Shown one piece after another: positions 49,966-63,795 of a stretch of DNA of 64,000 nucleotides. Both the position numbers and the translations under genes were made by a program. The stretch is from Paralichthys olivaceus (lineage: Eukaryota > Chordata > Actinopteri > Pleuronectiformes > Paralichthyidae): positions 6,067,001-6,131,000 of the forward strand of contig NC_091108.1 of NCBI RefSeq assembly GCF_024713975.1, written 5' to 3'. How positions within the stretch are numbered: position 1 is the stretch's first letter; every line of letters begins with the position of its first letter. The notes under the pieces are model-generated. The model searched no databases. It was not told where the DNA came from and saw nothing but the letters and a program-made list of their open reading frames with translations.

Positions 49966-50279
49966 TGACACAATCATGGGGCCTTAGTATAAATATCTAT
50001 TGATGTGAAAGCACAGTCGAGTAGCTTGATACCAAACCATGTACCAGAATTAATATTAATATTTGAATTCAATTAAACAGCACCACAAACTGCAGCTTCC
50101 TCAAACTGATGGATGACAGCATAATTATCGTAGAGGCTGAAACTGAAACGGTTGTATTAATTATAAATGGCATAAGTGATAGAATTTAAATAATTTACAG
50201 TGTCTTTCCATTTAATATGTAGTAGTTAAATTATAGTGTAGTATTTGTCTGTCTGGCGTTGAGATAAATTACGTTTTTT

Positions 50280-50874
50280 TTAAGCCTCCAAACCAGAGCA
50301 CTTGAATGCACCATGTCCCCGGGCGGTTTTACGATGTCCGAGCACAGACGTTTGTACGTGAATGCATCCCTCACACACGCTAAAGCCCTGAGTTGGTACA
50401 GTCGGGAAACCTGGACGAGGACGTATTAAAAACTTAGCGACGTGGAAATAATCTCCCGTTGGGTTTGTTGCTTTGTAAAAAAAAAAAAAAACGAACTTGT
50501 GTAAAAAACGCGTGTGGTAAAGTTTTAATATAATATTAATTTAACGCGCTGACATGTCTGCGTGTGTCGGGTGCTAAGTTATGCGCCACCCCGCAGCATT
50601 CCGGCAGTGGACTCGCCCGTCGCCAGGCCTCTGCAGTGGGGAGTTGTTCGGAGGACTCCGCAAGTTTTCTTTTACTTTACGTGAGAATTGTGTTTGTGTA
50701 AAAAAGAGCTAAAGTCGCCATATTCCGGAGAAAGTACCTCGGTGTTTACTCTGCGTGTCGACGGACTGTACAAGCAAAGTGTTTGGGCGTGATACACAAC
50801 TACACACAGCCGAGGAGGGAAGGAAAGGAGGAGGAAGGCATCGGTGAGTCGGACAGACCGCGGCGGAGCTTGTG
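50280..50874 (+). promoter_or_regulatory. PRKCI promoter / CpG-rich 5' region
   Basis: The sequence changes from AT-rich to CpG-rich from about 50,300 and stays so past the start codon to about 51,130. It probably includes the PRKCI transcription start and 5' UTR. No TATA box was seen. The PHC3 start lies divergently 1.2-1.6 kb to the left. Confidence 0.5.
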
Positions 50875-53800
50875 ATGCCGACGTTGCGGGACAGCACCAT
50901 GTCCCACCCCGGCGAGAATTCCCACCAAGTCCGGGTGAAAGCTTATTACAAAGGGTAAAGAATTCACACTTTCCTCCAGCGTGTTTTTCTTCCTCATTAA
51001 TGTTGTAATAAACCCGACTCGCTGCGGGGTTCAGACTCGGCAAAAAGGTGGCAAACCAGTTGGCTAACGTTAGCGAACTCAGCTAGCAGCATGCTAATAT
51101 CAGGTACCAGGGTTTTGGTGGACTTGACCCGGCAGACAGGCAGGGGAAACTGTCCGGACACACAGCCAGTGTGAAGCCAAAAGCACCGTGTTACTTCTGG
51201 TGTGTGCAGCGAATTTGTGAAGTGCTTTAAACTCAGTCCAAATGAGTTGTTGTGCTAGCTAACAGCTGCTAACAGTGGTCGCTGAGTCCAGTACCTGTCA
51301 GTAACTAGCTCTCAGTTTGATCAGGTGAACAACCAAACCCGGGTTGTTGTTGTTTTTGATTGACTAGTTTTGTGGCAAGTTGACACTTGCTGAGAGATTG
51401 ATGTTATTTTAGGGACGAACGGGAAATCAATTAAAGTCGGTTCAAACCAGAGCATTGTTCTCAGCACTGTCTCAGTAAATCAGAACAGGAAATGAATTTA
51501 AATGTCATTGCTTCACTGTCATTTTCATTCCAGTAAGAATGTCAGAAACACTGCAAACTTCAGACAACAAGACAGTGTACTACAATTCACTACTACTAGC
51601 TAACACGCATTTCCTAATGATTGTTATCCCACCAGTGACTTTCTTGATTCAAATGTATGTAAAGTGTTGTTTGAATGTTGTTTAATGTTTTTTACATTAT
51701 TCCAATCTAAGAGGGCTCCAATTTGCTTGTTTTGATCAACAAATACCCCAAAACTTAAACATACCCAAATGATTACAGTAAAGAATAAATACAATCAAAT
51801 AATGAAATGAATTATATATATTTGTACCTAATAAGCTACTTTTACAGTTTATACTTATTATATTTAATAGTTTATTTTCTCATAAGTCTACTGTTGAGCA
51901 TTTGATCCTTTAATTCAGCAGTGGTTTCGACTCCAGGTGAACTCTGTGACACATAACAATGACCTAGTGTTAACATTACCAGTATCTGAAGGGGGATGAT
52001 GAGTTTGACTCAAGACCAGCATGACATCATAAACTATAAATGTCAGTGAACTGTTAATCCCACATCATCCCACTTGTAATGAAACTGCCTGTGCTTTGAT
52101 ATTTAATCATACCTAATAAGAGTCAGTGATTACCGTCCAGCCTCGAGTTGTTTTAGTTCACACTTAGAGGTGGTGGTGGAAATCATTGGTCACCCACTAT
52201 GTTTCACCGACACACCCTGTCCCACTGTCTCTCTGTTTGACGGAGCCATTGGTTGGAGCCCAGCCAACTTGAAAAACATGTAGTGCAAGTCACCTCGGCC
52301 ATACCTGTTGTATTTCTCATTGGCACTGCGACACACCTCAGTCTAATGTGTCGATCACTAGTTGTCATCCTGCACAACAAAACATGTGAAGTATTTATGA
52401 GGTTGCTGTTGAGGAATCTCAGCTATGTTGGCAAAAGGGAAAGCAAAAAAAGGCCTCACAGTTTGGCTATCAGGATGGATTAAGACATGATGCCATCAAT
52501 GTTGTTATAGTTTCACTGCAGACATTTGGAGTGGGACTTAGATGGGTTAGTAATGCCCTGAATCAATGTATTAGATTGGTAGTGATGAATCAAGTAGTAG
52601 TGTTTGTTTCGTTACTGTTTTTATATAGTTGTAAAAAGTACAACTTTTATATAACGTCTATGATGCATAAAACATGCTCAAGCCTCAAAAGCATGTGGCT
52701 GTGGCGCCGGATTTTTGTGAAGAAGAGGCTGGTCGTTCACAGAGGTGATTGTCTCTGTGATTGTTGTTCTTTCCCCCACTTTTTTTTGGCAAAATTAAAA
52801 ATATGATTTCCCTTCAAATGTCTGATTAATTATGGTGGAAATAATTGTTAACTCCAGCTCTAAACAGGTTGTGTCCTCAGTTTTATTTTTGTGTTTCAAA
52901 GTGTTAATCAAAGAAATCAGCCGGTTGATTTTCATGACAGATAGGAGAGAGCAAATGTTTTTAAGACATCCTTTCAATCTAAAAAATGTTAAAATACCAT
53001 ATTCAATCAGACTGTTTAAATGATTTAACTCAGTGATACAGTCTTATCTAATCTATTTTCAATACTTGTGCTATTTGTGAGCCCATTCTTTTCTTTTTAT
53101 TTGTCTGTCATCTGTCAGAGACAGCTTTAGCAGACTGGTGTCAGCCTGTAGCAGTCGCTCTGTCACTGGCCTGTATTTATGTTGCTCTCATTCAGATAGT
53201 CAATAGAGAAATGCACTGACCACATGACCAGACAACAATGGCGATGCTGATACTATTCTGTGGTAGTAGATGGTGGAGAGTTGTACAGCTGAAACAATTT
53301 TTTTTACTTGATTTGAATGATTTGTCTTAGATGATGTTGTATGGTTTAAAATAAATATATATAAATATAATAAATATATTCAGTTTAAGATAGAGAACAA
53401 CAAACCATCACTTTTCATTAATTACTATTTCATTAATCTATACTTGTGCATTTTAATAAAGATGAGTGAAGTGTGTCTGACAACTGATAAAGCTTTCTAA
53501 AGCAGTAAATTATTGAAACTAGGTGTTACCTGTTTGCATTTAGATTTTTTTTCGAGTTATCATATGTTGATGAAGAATTATATTTTTCCAAATGGACCCT
53601 TCCTCATTTAAACTGAAGCAGGAGTTTCACAGAGTGTATCTTCTGTGTTTGTTGATTAGGATTTTAACATCAGATTTGCCAACACTGATGAACACAAGGC
53701 TTCAACTTCAGGATTCCTGTGTGAGGCATGTTGTTCGGCAGGAAAATGGGATTGCACTGGCTCGACGGAGCAGTTCACTTATTTTCTTCTCTTAGAAAGG

Positions 53801-56800
53801 AGTTGCTCTTCCTTTTCAAAGGCTCCGCCATTTACATCAAGACTGGAAGGCTTGGCTTTGTTTAAAATACAGGAAGCATTCCTTATCTTGCCATTTACTT
53901 TTTCTCTGAAAGCCCCTCAAGCATTGAACCACAATGTTATACACACGTCTCCACTTCTAATTATAGTTACGGACTATCAGTCACCCTTAGCGGCCGCTCA
54001 AATGCATGTAATGTATTGTCTATGTTGTAGCGTCTATATCATTATGTGTTTTACACATTACACATGTATTTCCGCACAGGTGTCTTTCTGTGGTTGGAGG
54101 AGTGACCTTGTCCCCGCACTCAGCAGGGGTGCGTTTGATTGTTGCCTTGTGCTCAAAGCTTCCTCTCTTTATGCGTGACAGGCGGACTTGAGCTGCCTCA
54201 GACCGCAGCATCCTGCAATCTGGACCAGTAGAGCTGCCAGTTGCAGTGCAGGTTTTTTGTATAGGTGGCTGTTTCGGTCAAACTTTTCCTATCAATGCAT
54301 CTCGGTGTTAGCATGTGATTCGTCTTCTCTGAGGCAGTGCATGTGGGTTATGTGAAGGTGTAGCGTGAAGGTGTTGTGGGGGGCATACCCATGGCAGCGC
54401 TGACAGGGAGATGGATGGTCGTAGGTGCTCATGGAAGCCTGGAGAGGCACCCTGACCCTTCTTTCTGCTTGAGCACTCACCAGTAACAAATGGCTTCACG
54501 CTGGGCAGATGGGGCTTCAGAGTCCTACTCACGGCAGTTAAGACACCAGGGGCACAGGCCAACACCCCCTACATTTCCTTCTACTCCTCCTCCTCTTTCT
54601 TTTAATTTAGCTGTACTGTAGGACAGTACAGAGCAGAGGAATGCCAGGTCTGTGAGGAATGTCACTTCCTCCCTGTTACTCACCACTGATAAGCCTCGCA
54701 GTCTATCTCTCTTAGTCACCCTGAGGAATCCCACAGCTAGCTTTAATTTGTCACCAGGTCATTACTTTTTGATTCAAAATTTCCCTTTCAGTTGGATCGC
54801 TTGTTTAATGTGGTGTTATTAACTAAAAATGCAGTATTGACAAATGAATTGTTTAAATCCAAACATTAATTCTGTAATTTTCAACTCAGGTTAGTTCAGT
54901 TGAGTTCAGCCAATATTAGACTTATGAGAAAAAACGTTTTTATCTATCTACTATCAATATCTGTAAATAAAGAAATGCATATTAAGCTTATCAGAGAGTT
55001 AAAGATTATATTTTATACAGTTTTTTTTTCTCTCCAAGTAAAAAGTCAACACCCAAAGATATTTAGTTTAAGTCTAAGAAATAATCTCAAAGATAAATTA
55101 TAGAGATTAATCAATTATGAATGTTGTTATATATACATTTTCTGTTGATCAACATATAATTGATTAATTTTTTAATCAATTATTATCTTTATTTTTTACT
55201 GGTGTTGAGATTAAAATAAAGAAACTGTTTTATACAGAAAGGGCTGCAACGTATGGTTTTTAAAGTATTTATTAGTGCAGGGATTTAAGTTTTAATCAAA
55301 TGTGTCTATGAAATTAATCAATGTCTATAAATAGAAACAAAAATGCCAATTATTTTGATTTGTTTCTTTGTCTTAAACATACAACATTCTTTTAAATAAT
55401 GGCCTTTACTTACTCTTAACTGCTGAAGGTAACCGTTCTTTATTTGAGACAATTAGAAATAAAATCCTTTATTAAATAAGTATGATTGTTAAAGTTTAAT
55501 ATATACAGTAATGATGATCTATTAAACTTTGCTTACAGAAAGTGAAAAGTACTTTTCACCCCTGCTCTCAATATATTTTTATCCCTTCCTGTCTGGGTGT
55601 TTGTTCCTGAGCCTGTATCTGTGTCACAGTTGTTTGAGGCACCTGAGACGCGGCTTAACTTTAACTACAGCACAGAAACTGTGTTTAATGAACACCCACA
55701 GCTCTGGTCCAGCTACACGTGACACAGTTAAAGTCACCTGCTGCCATTAATATGCTTCTTGGATCATCGAGAGACCTGGTGTGAGAACTGAAGTGTCTGT
55801 TCTGATGTTATCAGGGCTTTAACAAGAAGTTGAGCTGCCATGTTGGTCTTAGAGAAGAGATCAGACTATAGGAGTGTTGTTGCCAGTCCACCCCCCCTAC
55901 CCCCCCTCCTCGCAGGCAATGATTAACACCAGCAGGATGGAGGAAGAGGGTGAGAAAATAGAGGGAGGATGGAGGAGTAGGCATCAGTCTGAGCTTTGTG
56001 CCAGTTTACTCTTGCTCAGAAAGCTTCCTTCATTCTGAGTGGAGTTTCAGACAGTTTAATCCCAGCCGTGAGAAGGCTGCACTCTTTAGATGATCAACAT
56101 TAATAAATCACAGTCCAGTGTGTATTCATGTGTGTCTGCTCCGAGCAAGGACTGACCCCAGAGTGACCTTATACACTTTACACCGTCCTTGAACTGAGTG
56201 GATGGCCTCCAAGGTGTGCATTGTTTACTTCATGCGTTGGCATTTTATCATCTCGCTTTCAAGTTGATGGAAATCTGGGTCCATCTTTGACGATGGCAGT
56301 AAAGGGAGTAAGGGGTATTTGTCCTTGGGGGGGGTCACTCTTTTTACTGGTTGGACGGCTATTACCCATCACCCCCTCTTTATTTCCTGCCTGTTTCCTG
56401 TACTCTCCTCGTTTTTGCCTCCCCGCTAGTTCCCAATCCCGATGCCCAAGCTCAGACTCCTGTCGCCTGTAGACCTGTAAAAGCTCAAGTCCACAATCTC
56501 CATCCCCCACCTCGGGTCGTATACACCACTGAGGCTGTCCATGAAGCTGAGAGCAGGCGACATCAATCCTAAGGCTGCTATGAAATGACAGACAGATGAT
56601 CCGGTCCGCAGGGATCGTTGATCTTTGTTTTTCTCCTAATCCCGTGTCTCATCGTAATGTTCGAGTGTTTGAATTGTCTGTGTGAGCTGATGAGGCGGTG
56701 AGTGATGTACTTGTTGATTAAGGGCGGTAAGCCAAGTGAAAAGGATTTTTTTCTGTTTTTCAGAGAAGTAATGGAGTGCAGTGGCGGACTGAGAGCCTTT

Positions 56801-59800
56801 ACCACAGCGGTCACAATCGCCTATGATTAATTCTGTTTTTGTGTGTGTGTGGTTGTGTGTGTGTCTCTCTCTCTCCGTCACTCTTTCGCCCTGTTTCTTG
56901 CTCGGGCTTTTGCTGTAATTCTCACACCCACAATCATGCTGAACAGATGAATGCACACAAATGTGACAGACTGCGAGACTGTGACTCACACACAGCAGCG
57001 TTTGAGGGGAAATTTTTTTTTTACTCTCAGTCTCACTTCATCAAAAGTGTGGCGTTCTCCAGAGTTTTTCTTTGAATCCATCAATACGTGGCAGGACTGT
57101 GACTTTTTGTTTTTTAACATGGAAAAATAAAAATGAGTACCTTGATGATTAGTGGATTAATCAGTTATCAAATAAAGAAACCAAGCATGTTTTTTTTCTG
57201 TAGAATAATAATTAATAATCTTGCCATTTAATTATTGAAGTTAAATTATTGAATAAATAATGATCATAATAATTAGCATTTTCAGCCATTTATTTGTGTG
57301 TTTGGGTGTTTGAGGTATGTGTCATGATTTTCAAATAACATAGAAAATGTATACACAGTGCGTACAAGAAGTATTTAGACCCTAGTAACTTTTCAGTCTT
57401 ATACTAATTTTCTCCCTTCATTAATCTATATTCAGTTCCCTATAATGTCAAAACAAAAACAGATTTTTAGGCTTTTTTCAAATGTATTATAAAGGAAAAA
57501 CTAAAGTATCTTATTTACACAAGTGTTCACACTGTGTATTCAGTACTTAGTTTGACCACCTTTAGCAGCATAAACAGCCTTTCGTCTTGGTTTGTAAGAA
57601 TCAACAAGCTTTACACTTGGATTTGGGGATTTTCTGCCATTCTTCTCTGCAGATTGCTCAAGCTCAGGTTGTACAGAGGCTGTCAGTGGACAGCAGGTCT
57701 GTCTGTCCAGAGATGTTTGATTGGTTTCAGGTCAGAGCTCTGGACAGCTCAGGGACAATCATTGCGTCAAGTCACTCCTATGTGGGCTGTTGGAAAATTA
57801 TCATTTAGCCCAGTCTTGGGTCCTAATTACTCTGTCCCCAGTTTTTCATTAAAGACATATCTGTACTGTGCATTGTTCAGCATTCAGTATTTCCTTTAAA
57901 ATGCATATCAGCTGTGAGACCTTTATGTCGACAGAAATAAATGCTTAATCATTAAAATGTTTTATTTTTAAATGCAATTAGCTAGTATTTAGTACTCGAT
58001 AGCAGAAGCATTAAGCTTAGAAAAAATAATAAATTTAAAGGTATTGGTAGGTGGTCTATTTTCTTTATTCTGTCACTGGATTACTATGTAATCACATCTA
58101 TATAACATTGAAATATTATCTGTCTTTTCTGCAGGGACATCATGATTACCCATTTTGAACCATCCATCTCATATGAGGCTCTGTACGGGGAAGTGAAAGA
58201 CATGTGCTCCATGGACAACGACCAGCTCTTCACCATGAAGTGGATTGACGAGGAAGGTACGCAGCCATTACCCTTCTCTGTTTCTCTCCTTCACCTTACA
58301 GGAAAGATAAACATGGAAAACAAATATTAAGTTGAAGATTACACCTCAGCACAGCCACAAGCTGAATTTGCTAGACTTTATTTGTGCCATGTGTTAACAA
58401 ACGTGCTTGCATGAACGCACATCTCACTTCACTCAAAGGCTCATTTTTTTCATCACGGAAGGAATTGCTCAGCCCCTCCACCCAATTCCTTGTTGTCATC
58501 CAGTTAGTCAGGCAGCAGTAATAGTGTCATTGGAAAGATGGAGCTGTCACTCTGCTCAGGATAAGGTCATTCTGCCCAAACTCATTAGACTCAGATCAGC
58601 TCCCACTGGTTGCCACCCATATACAGTCACTACAGTCATAAGCCTGTCTGAGAAAGTAAAGCTGCTTGATGTGTGTAATGAAGTACTCTTAGTGGGAGAG
58701 ACAGCTACCACCGACAGTTTTCCATAAGTGCTTGTTGTCGGCCAGATGACTGGACATTACAACATTTCCAGACGACTACTTTCTTAACATTTCAAGTCTT
58801 GGCACTTTTTATATTCATATAACCTTGTAACTATATCCCTTAACCAGATGTAGGATTTTAGTTATTGGATGTCTGGAGCTTAAGTTGGCAGAGAAACAAG
58901 CTGAGCAAACAGCCCCTCCTGACGTCCTCTGTCCACATCACAGAAACTGCGTTACTCAGTGTTTTATCTGTTGATCACCTTTCCTGTTTGGTTTGGGGAG
59001 GAGTCGTCGTCTGCACATAATTCATAATGATGAACACTGAAGGAATCCTAACCTGCAATCCAGCCCCTAGAAACAAGCCGAGCTAACATTAGCAGCAGCT
59101 CGGCTGCAAAATTTGAAGCCCTCAGTGATTGTCCACGTCAGAACTGCTTCACTCAGTGTTTTTATGCGTGTTAGTAACCTGGCCTGCTTTTGGGATGAGA
59201 CCTCTGTTGATAATTCAGCTCCCTGTAATAATATTTTCACAACCTGTATCACAAAATTATGCTTGTTCAGTCAGCCGTGGATCAAAATACTACCTTTACA
59301 ATCTTTCATGTCCTTATAGAACACACCCATTAAACATTCACAGGGCTGTTGGAAAATATTGAGTGAACTCTTTGATTTAAAACTGGTTCAACCCCTTCTG
59401 GCAACGATAACCACGAACAGTGTTTTCTGTTGCTGTGGATCAAACCAGCAAAACGCTCAGGAGGAAATTTGAACCATTATTCCATCGTACTGCTTCAGCT
59501 CAGCCATATTCTCGTGATGTCTGCAGTAAATTTCTATCTTGGGTTTATTTCACAGCATCTCTTTTGAATTTTAGGCTTCTGCAGGACTCTCTTTATTACA
59601 TTTACTTACTGATGTAAATAATTTTGTTTTGCATCCATCAGGGGTTAGAACGTCATCAAAACACCCACTTCCTCATTGAGAAGTCTCCGGACTTAATCCC
59701 GCTATATTCTCATCTGGGCTCACTCAGACATTTTCCAGACAGGGGGCTGGTCAAATTCAGCCCCTCCAGAAAATGTTTGGAAAATGTCTGGAGAATGTCT

Positions 59801-62298
59801 GAAAGCAGCTTTCGTTTCACCACTGCATTAAATATTTCCCCAGTTGTGTTGTGGAGTGTCAAGGTGCCCTTCGGCAAACTTCAGACACACTTCAGGTACA
59901 CAGCCTTCCCTGTAGTGTTCTACAATGGGCACCATGTACCCACCATGCACCATGATTTGTATAACTCCTATGATTCCTTTAAACCTTTAGCTTTTATTCT
60001 GGGCTTCTCTTTTCCCATGCTAAGTATTCTGCTTTGTAACTTTTTGTAGTCAGTAGCTGAGCACCCATTTCAAGGAAGATAAGTAATAGAACTAGTCGTG
60101 ATAAATATGTGAACTCTTTGAAATCACTTTGTGAACCTTTCCAAGAACTCACATTGTTTGAGTTATATTTTGTCCCTCAAGTAGCTCGAACAATCATCTC
60201 CAATCTTGTTGCATTAATTGGACTCAAGGTTTCTCTCTCTAGACGTGAATACATTTTGTTGATGTCATTAGCCTTAGGTTCACATACTTTTTTAAACTTT
60301 GACCATATTTCAAGACACATTTCCACATAAATACTGTAATTTACTTTTCTTGCCACTGTAGATTGTTCACTGTTTAAATATAACGCTCGGTAATTAAAGG
60401 GAAACTATTTGAGATGGCAGCACTGACTTCTGCCATTTCTTATGCTCCCACTCACACCTACACACTTTTTTCAATGTTTACTTAAAGTTCATGTATTAAA
60501 ATGCATATTATACCTGGAGTGGTTAGTCAGAAGAGTTTTTAAATGTTATGCTGCTCACCTATATAACTCGCTGTTTGTACTCAAAACATTTTAGCTGTGG
60601 GTATTTTGAAATTACAGATCTTGTGCAGCTTAATTTTCTCTAATTTGTTATTTCTTATCTTGTCGTTCTCTGATTTCTTTAACCTGGTTACTGTAACTTT
60701 CTACAGTACCTGAATGTTGGGTGAATGGGAAGCCTGGTTTCTCCTGAAGGGTTTCTAACAGTGTTTTGGTATGACGGGTGAAAGATGACAACTTAGTAGA
60801 ATATAAGAGGAGAAAAGTAGGGGGGCTGTCGGTAAGACGTAATTGGCTTAATATGAACAAGCACAAATACAAGCAACTAAGGGCTTTGAATAGTGGCTTC
60901 TCTGTCTTCATCTTGATAAAAAAAACAAATAAAATAATTTTTCATTCACAAACAATTAGCATATTATTTCCTTGATTCATCTTTTTGTCCGCAAAATGTA
61001 AGAGAAAGATTAAAAAAACACCAGTTATGTGATTTCCAGGAGCTCAAAGGCAGTGTCTTCAAACAGCCCAAATGTCCAAAAGATATTTAGTTTAGAATTA
61101 TGTGTGGAAAAAATCCAGATTTGAGTAGCTGGACTTGCATGTTTTTTGATTATCACAGTATTTGCCAATTAAGGATTTGTACTTGTATCATAAGTAATTA
61201 AACAAAGGGTCTTGTTAAGACAGAAGTAATTTCCCTGCCTTTGCAGTGGACTAAAATTCAAACACATTTAGTCAAGGAATTGCTTTCACTACAGAGCTTG
61301 TCGAAGGAAAATAGTGTCCCCTGGCTGCAGTTTCGTATCCCACTAGTGTACTTAAAATGTGACTGTTGGGCGTCACACGTTTTTAATTAAAGTAATTGAG
61401 GGATTTGTAGGAACAAACTTTGTGTGAAGAAAGAAAACCTTTTCTCTGTTATCGCCTCCTGATTTCTCTCAGCCCCCTGAATTCTTGCATCTAAATGTGG
61501 TGAATAACATACAGTGTGTCCTCTGCTGTTAGGTGACCCCTGTACAGTGTCGTCTCAGCTGGAGCTGGAAGAAGCGCTGCGTCTCTACGAAGTCAACAAA
61601 GACTCGGAGCTCATTATCCACGGTGAGCCTGCTGCTTCTCACACTGACTGTATTTATAACATAAAATGTACGGTTCCAGGTTTTGACTCACAGGATGTTC
61701 TTGTGTACTTTTGCCAGTAAGACTTTGATGCAGTCCAGGTGTCTGGACAGAAAGAGGTCCAGATGAGAAGCCTGTTATCTGTGACTCTTTGCTCTACCCA
61801 GACAAGTTAAAAAGGAGGAGGCAAACTACTTTAAAAGTCCTGTATAGAATACTAAACAGGCAGCGGTTGCACCTAACATTAGCAAGAAAGAAGGACAGTA
61901 TTAGAACAAAAACTGGTGAAATGCTTCATCTTTCCTGGCACACTGGATTGAGCAAAAGTGACAAGATGTGCCTCCTATGGATGGGTGTAATAATAAGCCT
62001 ATGATGCTTGTTTATTCCTTTTTTTATTTCTGTCTGCATTAACTGTCTGAACACAGACGAATAGAAGCTGTGTCCAACAAGAAGCATCAAAACATTCAGT
62101 TAATGCTGCACTGACCTGTGAAAACAACATCATTTCCTCTGTTGACATCTGTCACTGTGGCCTCGAGCTAGTTCACTTCCCTGTCTCAGCTTTGCTCATT
62201 TGACAAATAGTTGGACAACTTCGTGAACTAGAGGTCAAGGCTAACCGTCTTGCTGGGTCGGTAGGGTGTGTGTGTGTATATGCGTGTGTGTGTGTGTC

Positions 62299-62386
<88 letters not shown>

Positions 62387-63795
62387 TAACATATAACTCT
62401 TTGATTGACAGGCTGTGTGTGTGTGTGTGTTAGCATGTACCCTGGGGGTAGACAGGACAGGGGCTGCGTGGTTAATGTAAAGTTTTAATCACATCAGAGG
62501 TGAAGGGTCAAGAGTACAGCGAATGCTGGACACCAAGGAGATGGCAAAGGATGAATAGAGGGTGGGAGGTGGAGGAGAGGATGTGATGGTGTGACGGTGC
62601 CGCGGGGGGTCGCTTGGTCTGCTCGTTAACAAGCTTGTCGGCTGGAGCACATGCCTCGCCTATGACTCACCGTGCCCCCAGTCTAGCTCGATGCGTCTCT
62701 GTCCTTTACACACACACACACACAAATGTGATCTTTACTGGCCTCTTAAGATTACATCTTTTCCTAATTATTTGTGTGTTGCAGGCAAATATGTTTACAA
62801 CGTCCTAAAATCAACATGAGTGAATGTCATCATGAAGCCCTCCAGGCAACAAGTTTGATATATGTAGACTTGTTTGCCGTCATCAGAGGAAGGAAAATGT
62901 CTCACATAGATCCTGTCAGACTCGACTGTCTCAAATAAATTAACGATCAAATATAGACTTTCTTAGTGTGACTGTGTCTGTTTCTTTTTTTTCTTCTCAG
63001 TGTTTCCATGTATACCAGAGAAACCTGGAATGCCCTGTCCAGGAGAAGACAGTGAGTTTAACCTTTTACTTTCTGAGTTTTACTTCATTTTTACAGCTGA
63101 AACCGGCACTTAATTTTAGTTAAAAATTTGGGACACTTAAGCAAAGAGAAGCAAAGTGAAAAAAAGGTCTGTGTTTACCCTCTCCTCTCTTCAGAATCCA
63201 TATATCGGCGTGGAGCCCGGCGCTGGAGGAAGCTTTACTATGCTAGTGGCCATGCCTTTCAAGCAAAACGCTTCAACAGGGTGAGACGTGACACTAAGTT
63301 TTTGAATTCTGAATTATAATGGGGAAGGTATCTAATGTATTAAATTAACATTTTTAAAGGACAATAAGAGATCAATAACAGGCAGTGTGTATTTCTGTAC
63401 CATGAGTATTTATGCCAGTTTGTGATGATGATTTTTCCCCTCCATCTGCCCTCCCGAGCAGCGAGCACATTGTGCCATCTGTACAGACAGAATCTGGGGT
63501 CTGGGTAGACAAGGCTACAAATGCATCAATTGCAAACTGCTGGTGCACAAGAAATGCCATAAACTGGTGACACTGGAGTGCGGTCGACCGATAATCCAGG
63601 TGAGAGCTGTGACAAATTTCATAGTCATGAGCATGATGGTGTGAAGTGGCTGATTAATATCAGTGTCTCATACAGACACAGAAAGATTGTATTCTCCAGT
63701 TCTGTGCTGATTTCACTAAATGGTGAATGTTGTTGTGTAGGAACCAATGATGCCAGGACCACCATCGAGTCAGATGGACCAAACTGAACAGCCAG
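50875..63795 (+). CDS. PRKCI: PRKCI, atypical protein kinase C iota, 5' part (7 exons)
   Basis: Polarity kinase acting with PAR6/PAR3 and p62. Exons: 50875-50954, 58135-58256, 61533-61622, 63001-63051, 63195-63280, 63462-63599, 63741-63795; all in phase, about 207 residues, then the gene leaves the window. Start [18 protein letters not shown]. The PB1 domain runs from [20 protein letters not shown] through the OPCA motif ([20 protein letters not shown]). The pseudosubstrate [18 protein letters not shown] occupies exon 63195-63280. The single C1 zinc finger ([20 protein letters not shown]) follows. PRKCI rather than PRKCZ is indicated by the HFEPSIS, CPGEDKSIYRRG and C1 sequences and by the PHC3 neighbour. 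The kinase domain is not in the window. Intron 1 is 7.2 kb. Confidence 0.97.
50955..58134 (+). other. PRKCI intron 1
   Basis: 7.2-kb intron, AT-rich after the CpG-rich first 200 nt. Apart from a Tc1 relic (57,354-57,885) and short C-rich and GT runs, no gene or RNA was recognised. Its many short ORFs lack splice logic or domains. Confidence 0.7.
57354..57885 (-). mobile_element. Tc1/mariner relic, 3' end
   Basis: Begins with a terminal repeat of the form CAGTGCGTACAAGAAGTATT and a TTAGACCC continuation. Passes through the A/T-rich subterminal region and then matches the antisense of a Tc1-like transposase C-terminus (blocks such as CCATTCTTCTCTGCAGATTG and GATGTTTGATTGGTTTCAGG). Truncated on the right. 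No intact ORF. Confidence 0.75.
59340..60361 (-). mobile_element. Second Tc1/mariner relic, about 1 kb, internally deleted
   Basis: The left part has GTGAACTCTTTGATTTAAAA, CAGGAGGAAATTTGAACCAT and TGCTTCAGCTCAGCCATATT. The centre has AAGGTGCCCTTCGGCAAACTTC. The right end has AGGTTCACATACTTTTTT and the terminal CTTTTCTTGCCACTGTA. These are the landmarks of a common fish Tc1 family read antisense to the transposase. Large internal deletions; no intact ORF. In PRKCI intron 2. Confidence 0.75.
62298..62388. repeat. Compound (TG)n(TA)n(CA)n microsatellite
   Basis: TG repeats pass into about 25 TA dinucleotides and then CACACACACA, so the TG arm can pair with the CA arm around an AT centre. In PRKCI intron 3. 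Confidence 0.93.

Noticed and set aside
59624-60049. 141-codon forward ORF in PRKCI intron 2
   Set aside because: Falls inside a degraded Tc1 element and reads the wrong strand for transposase.
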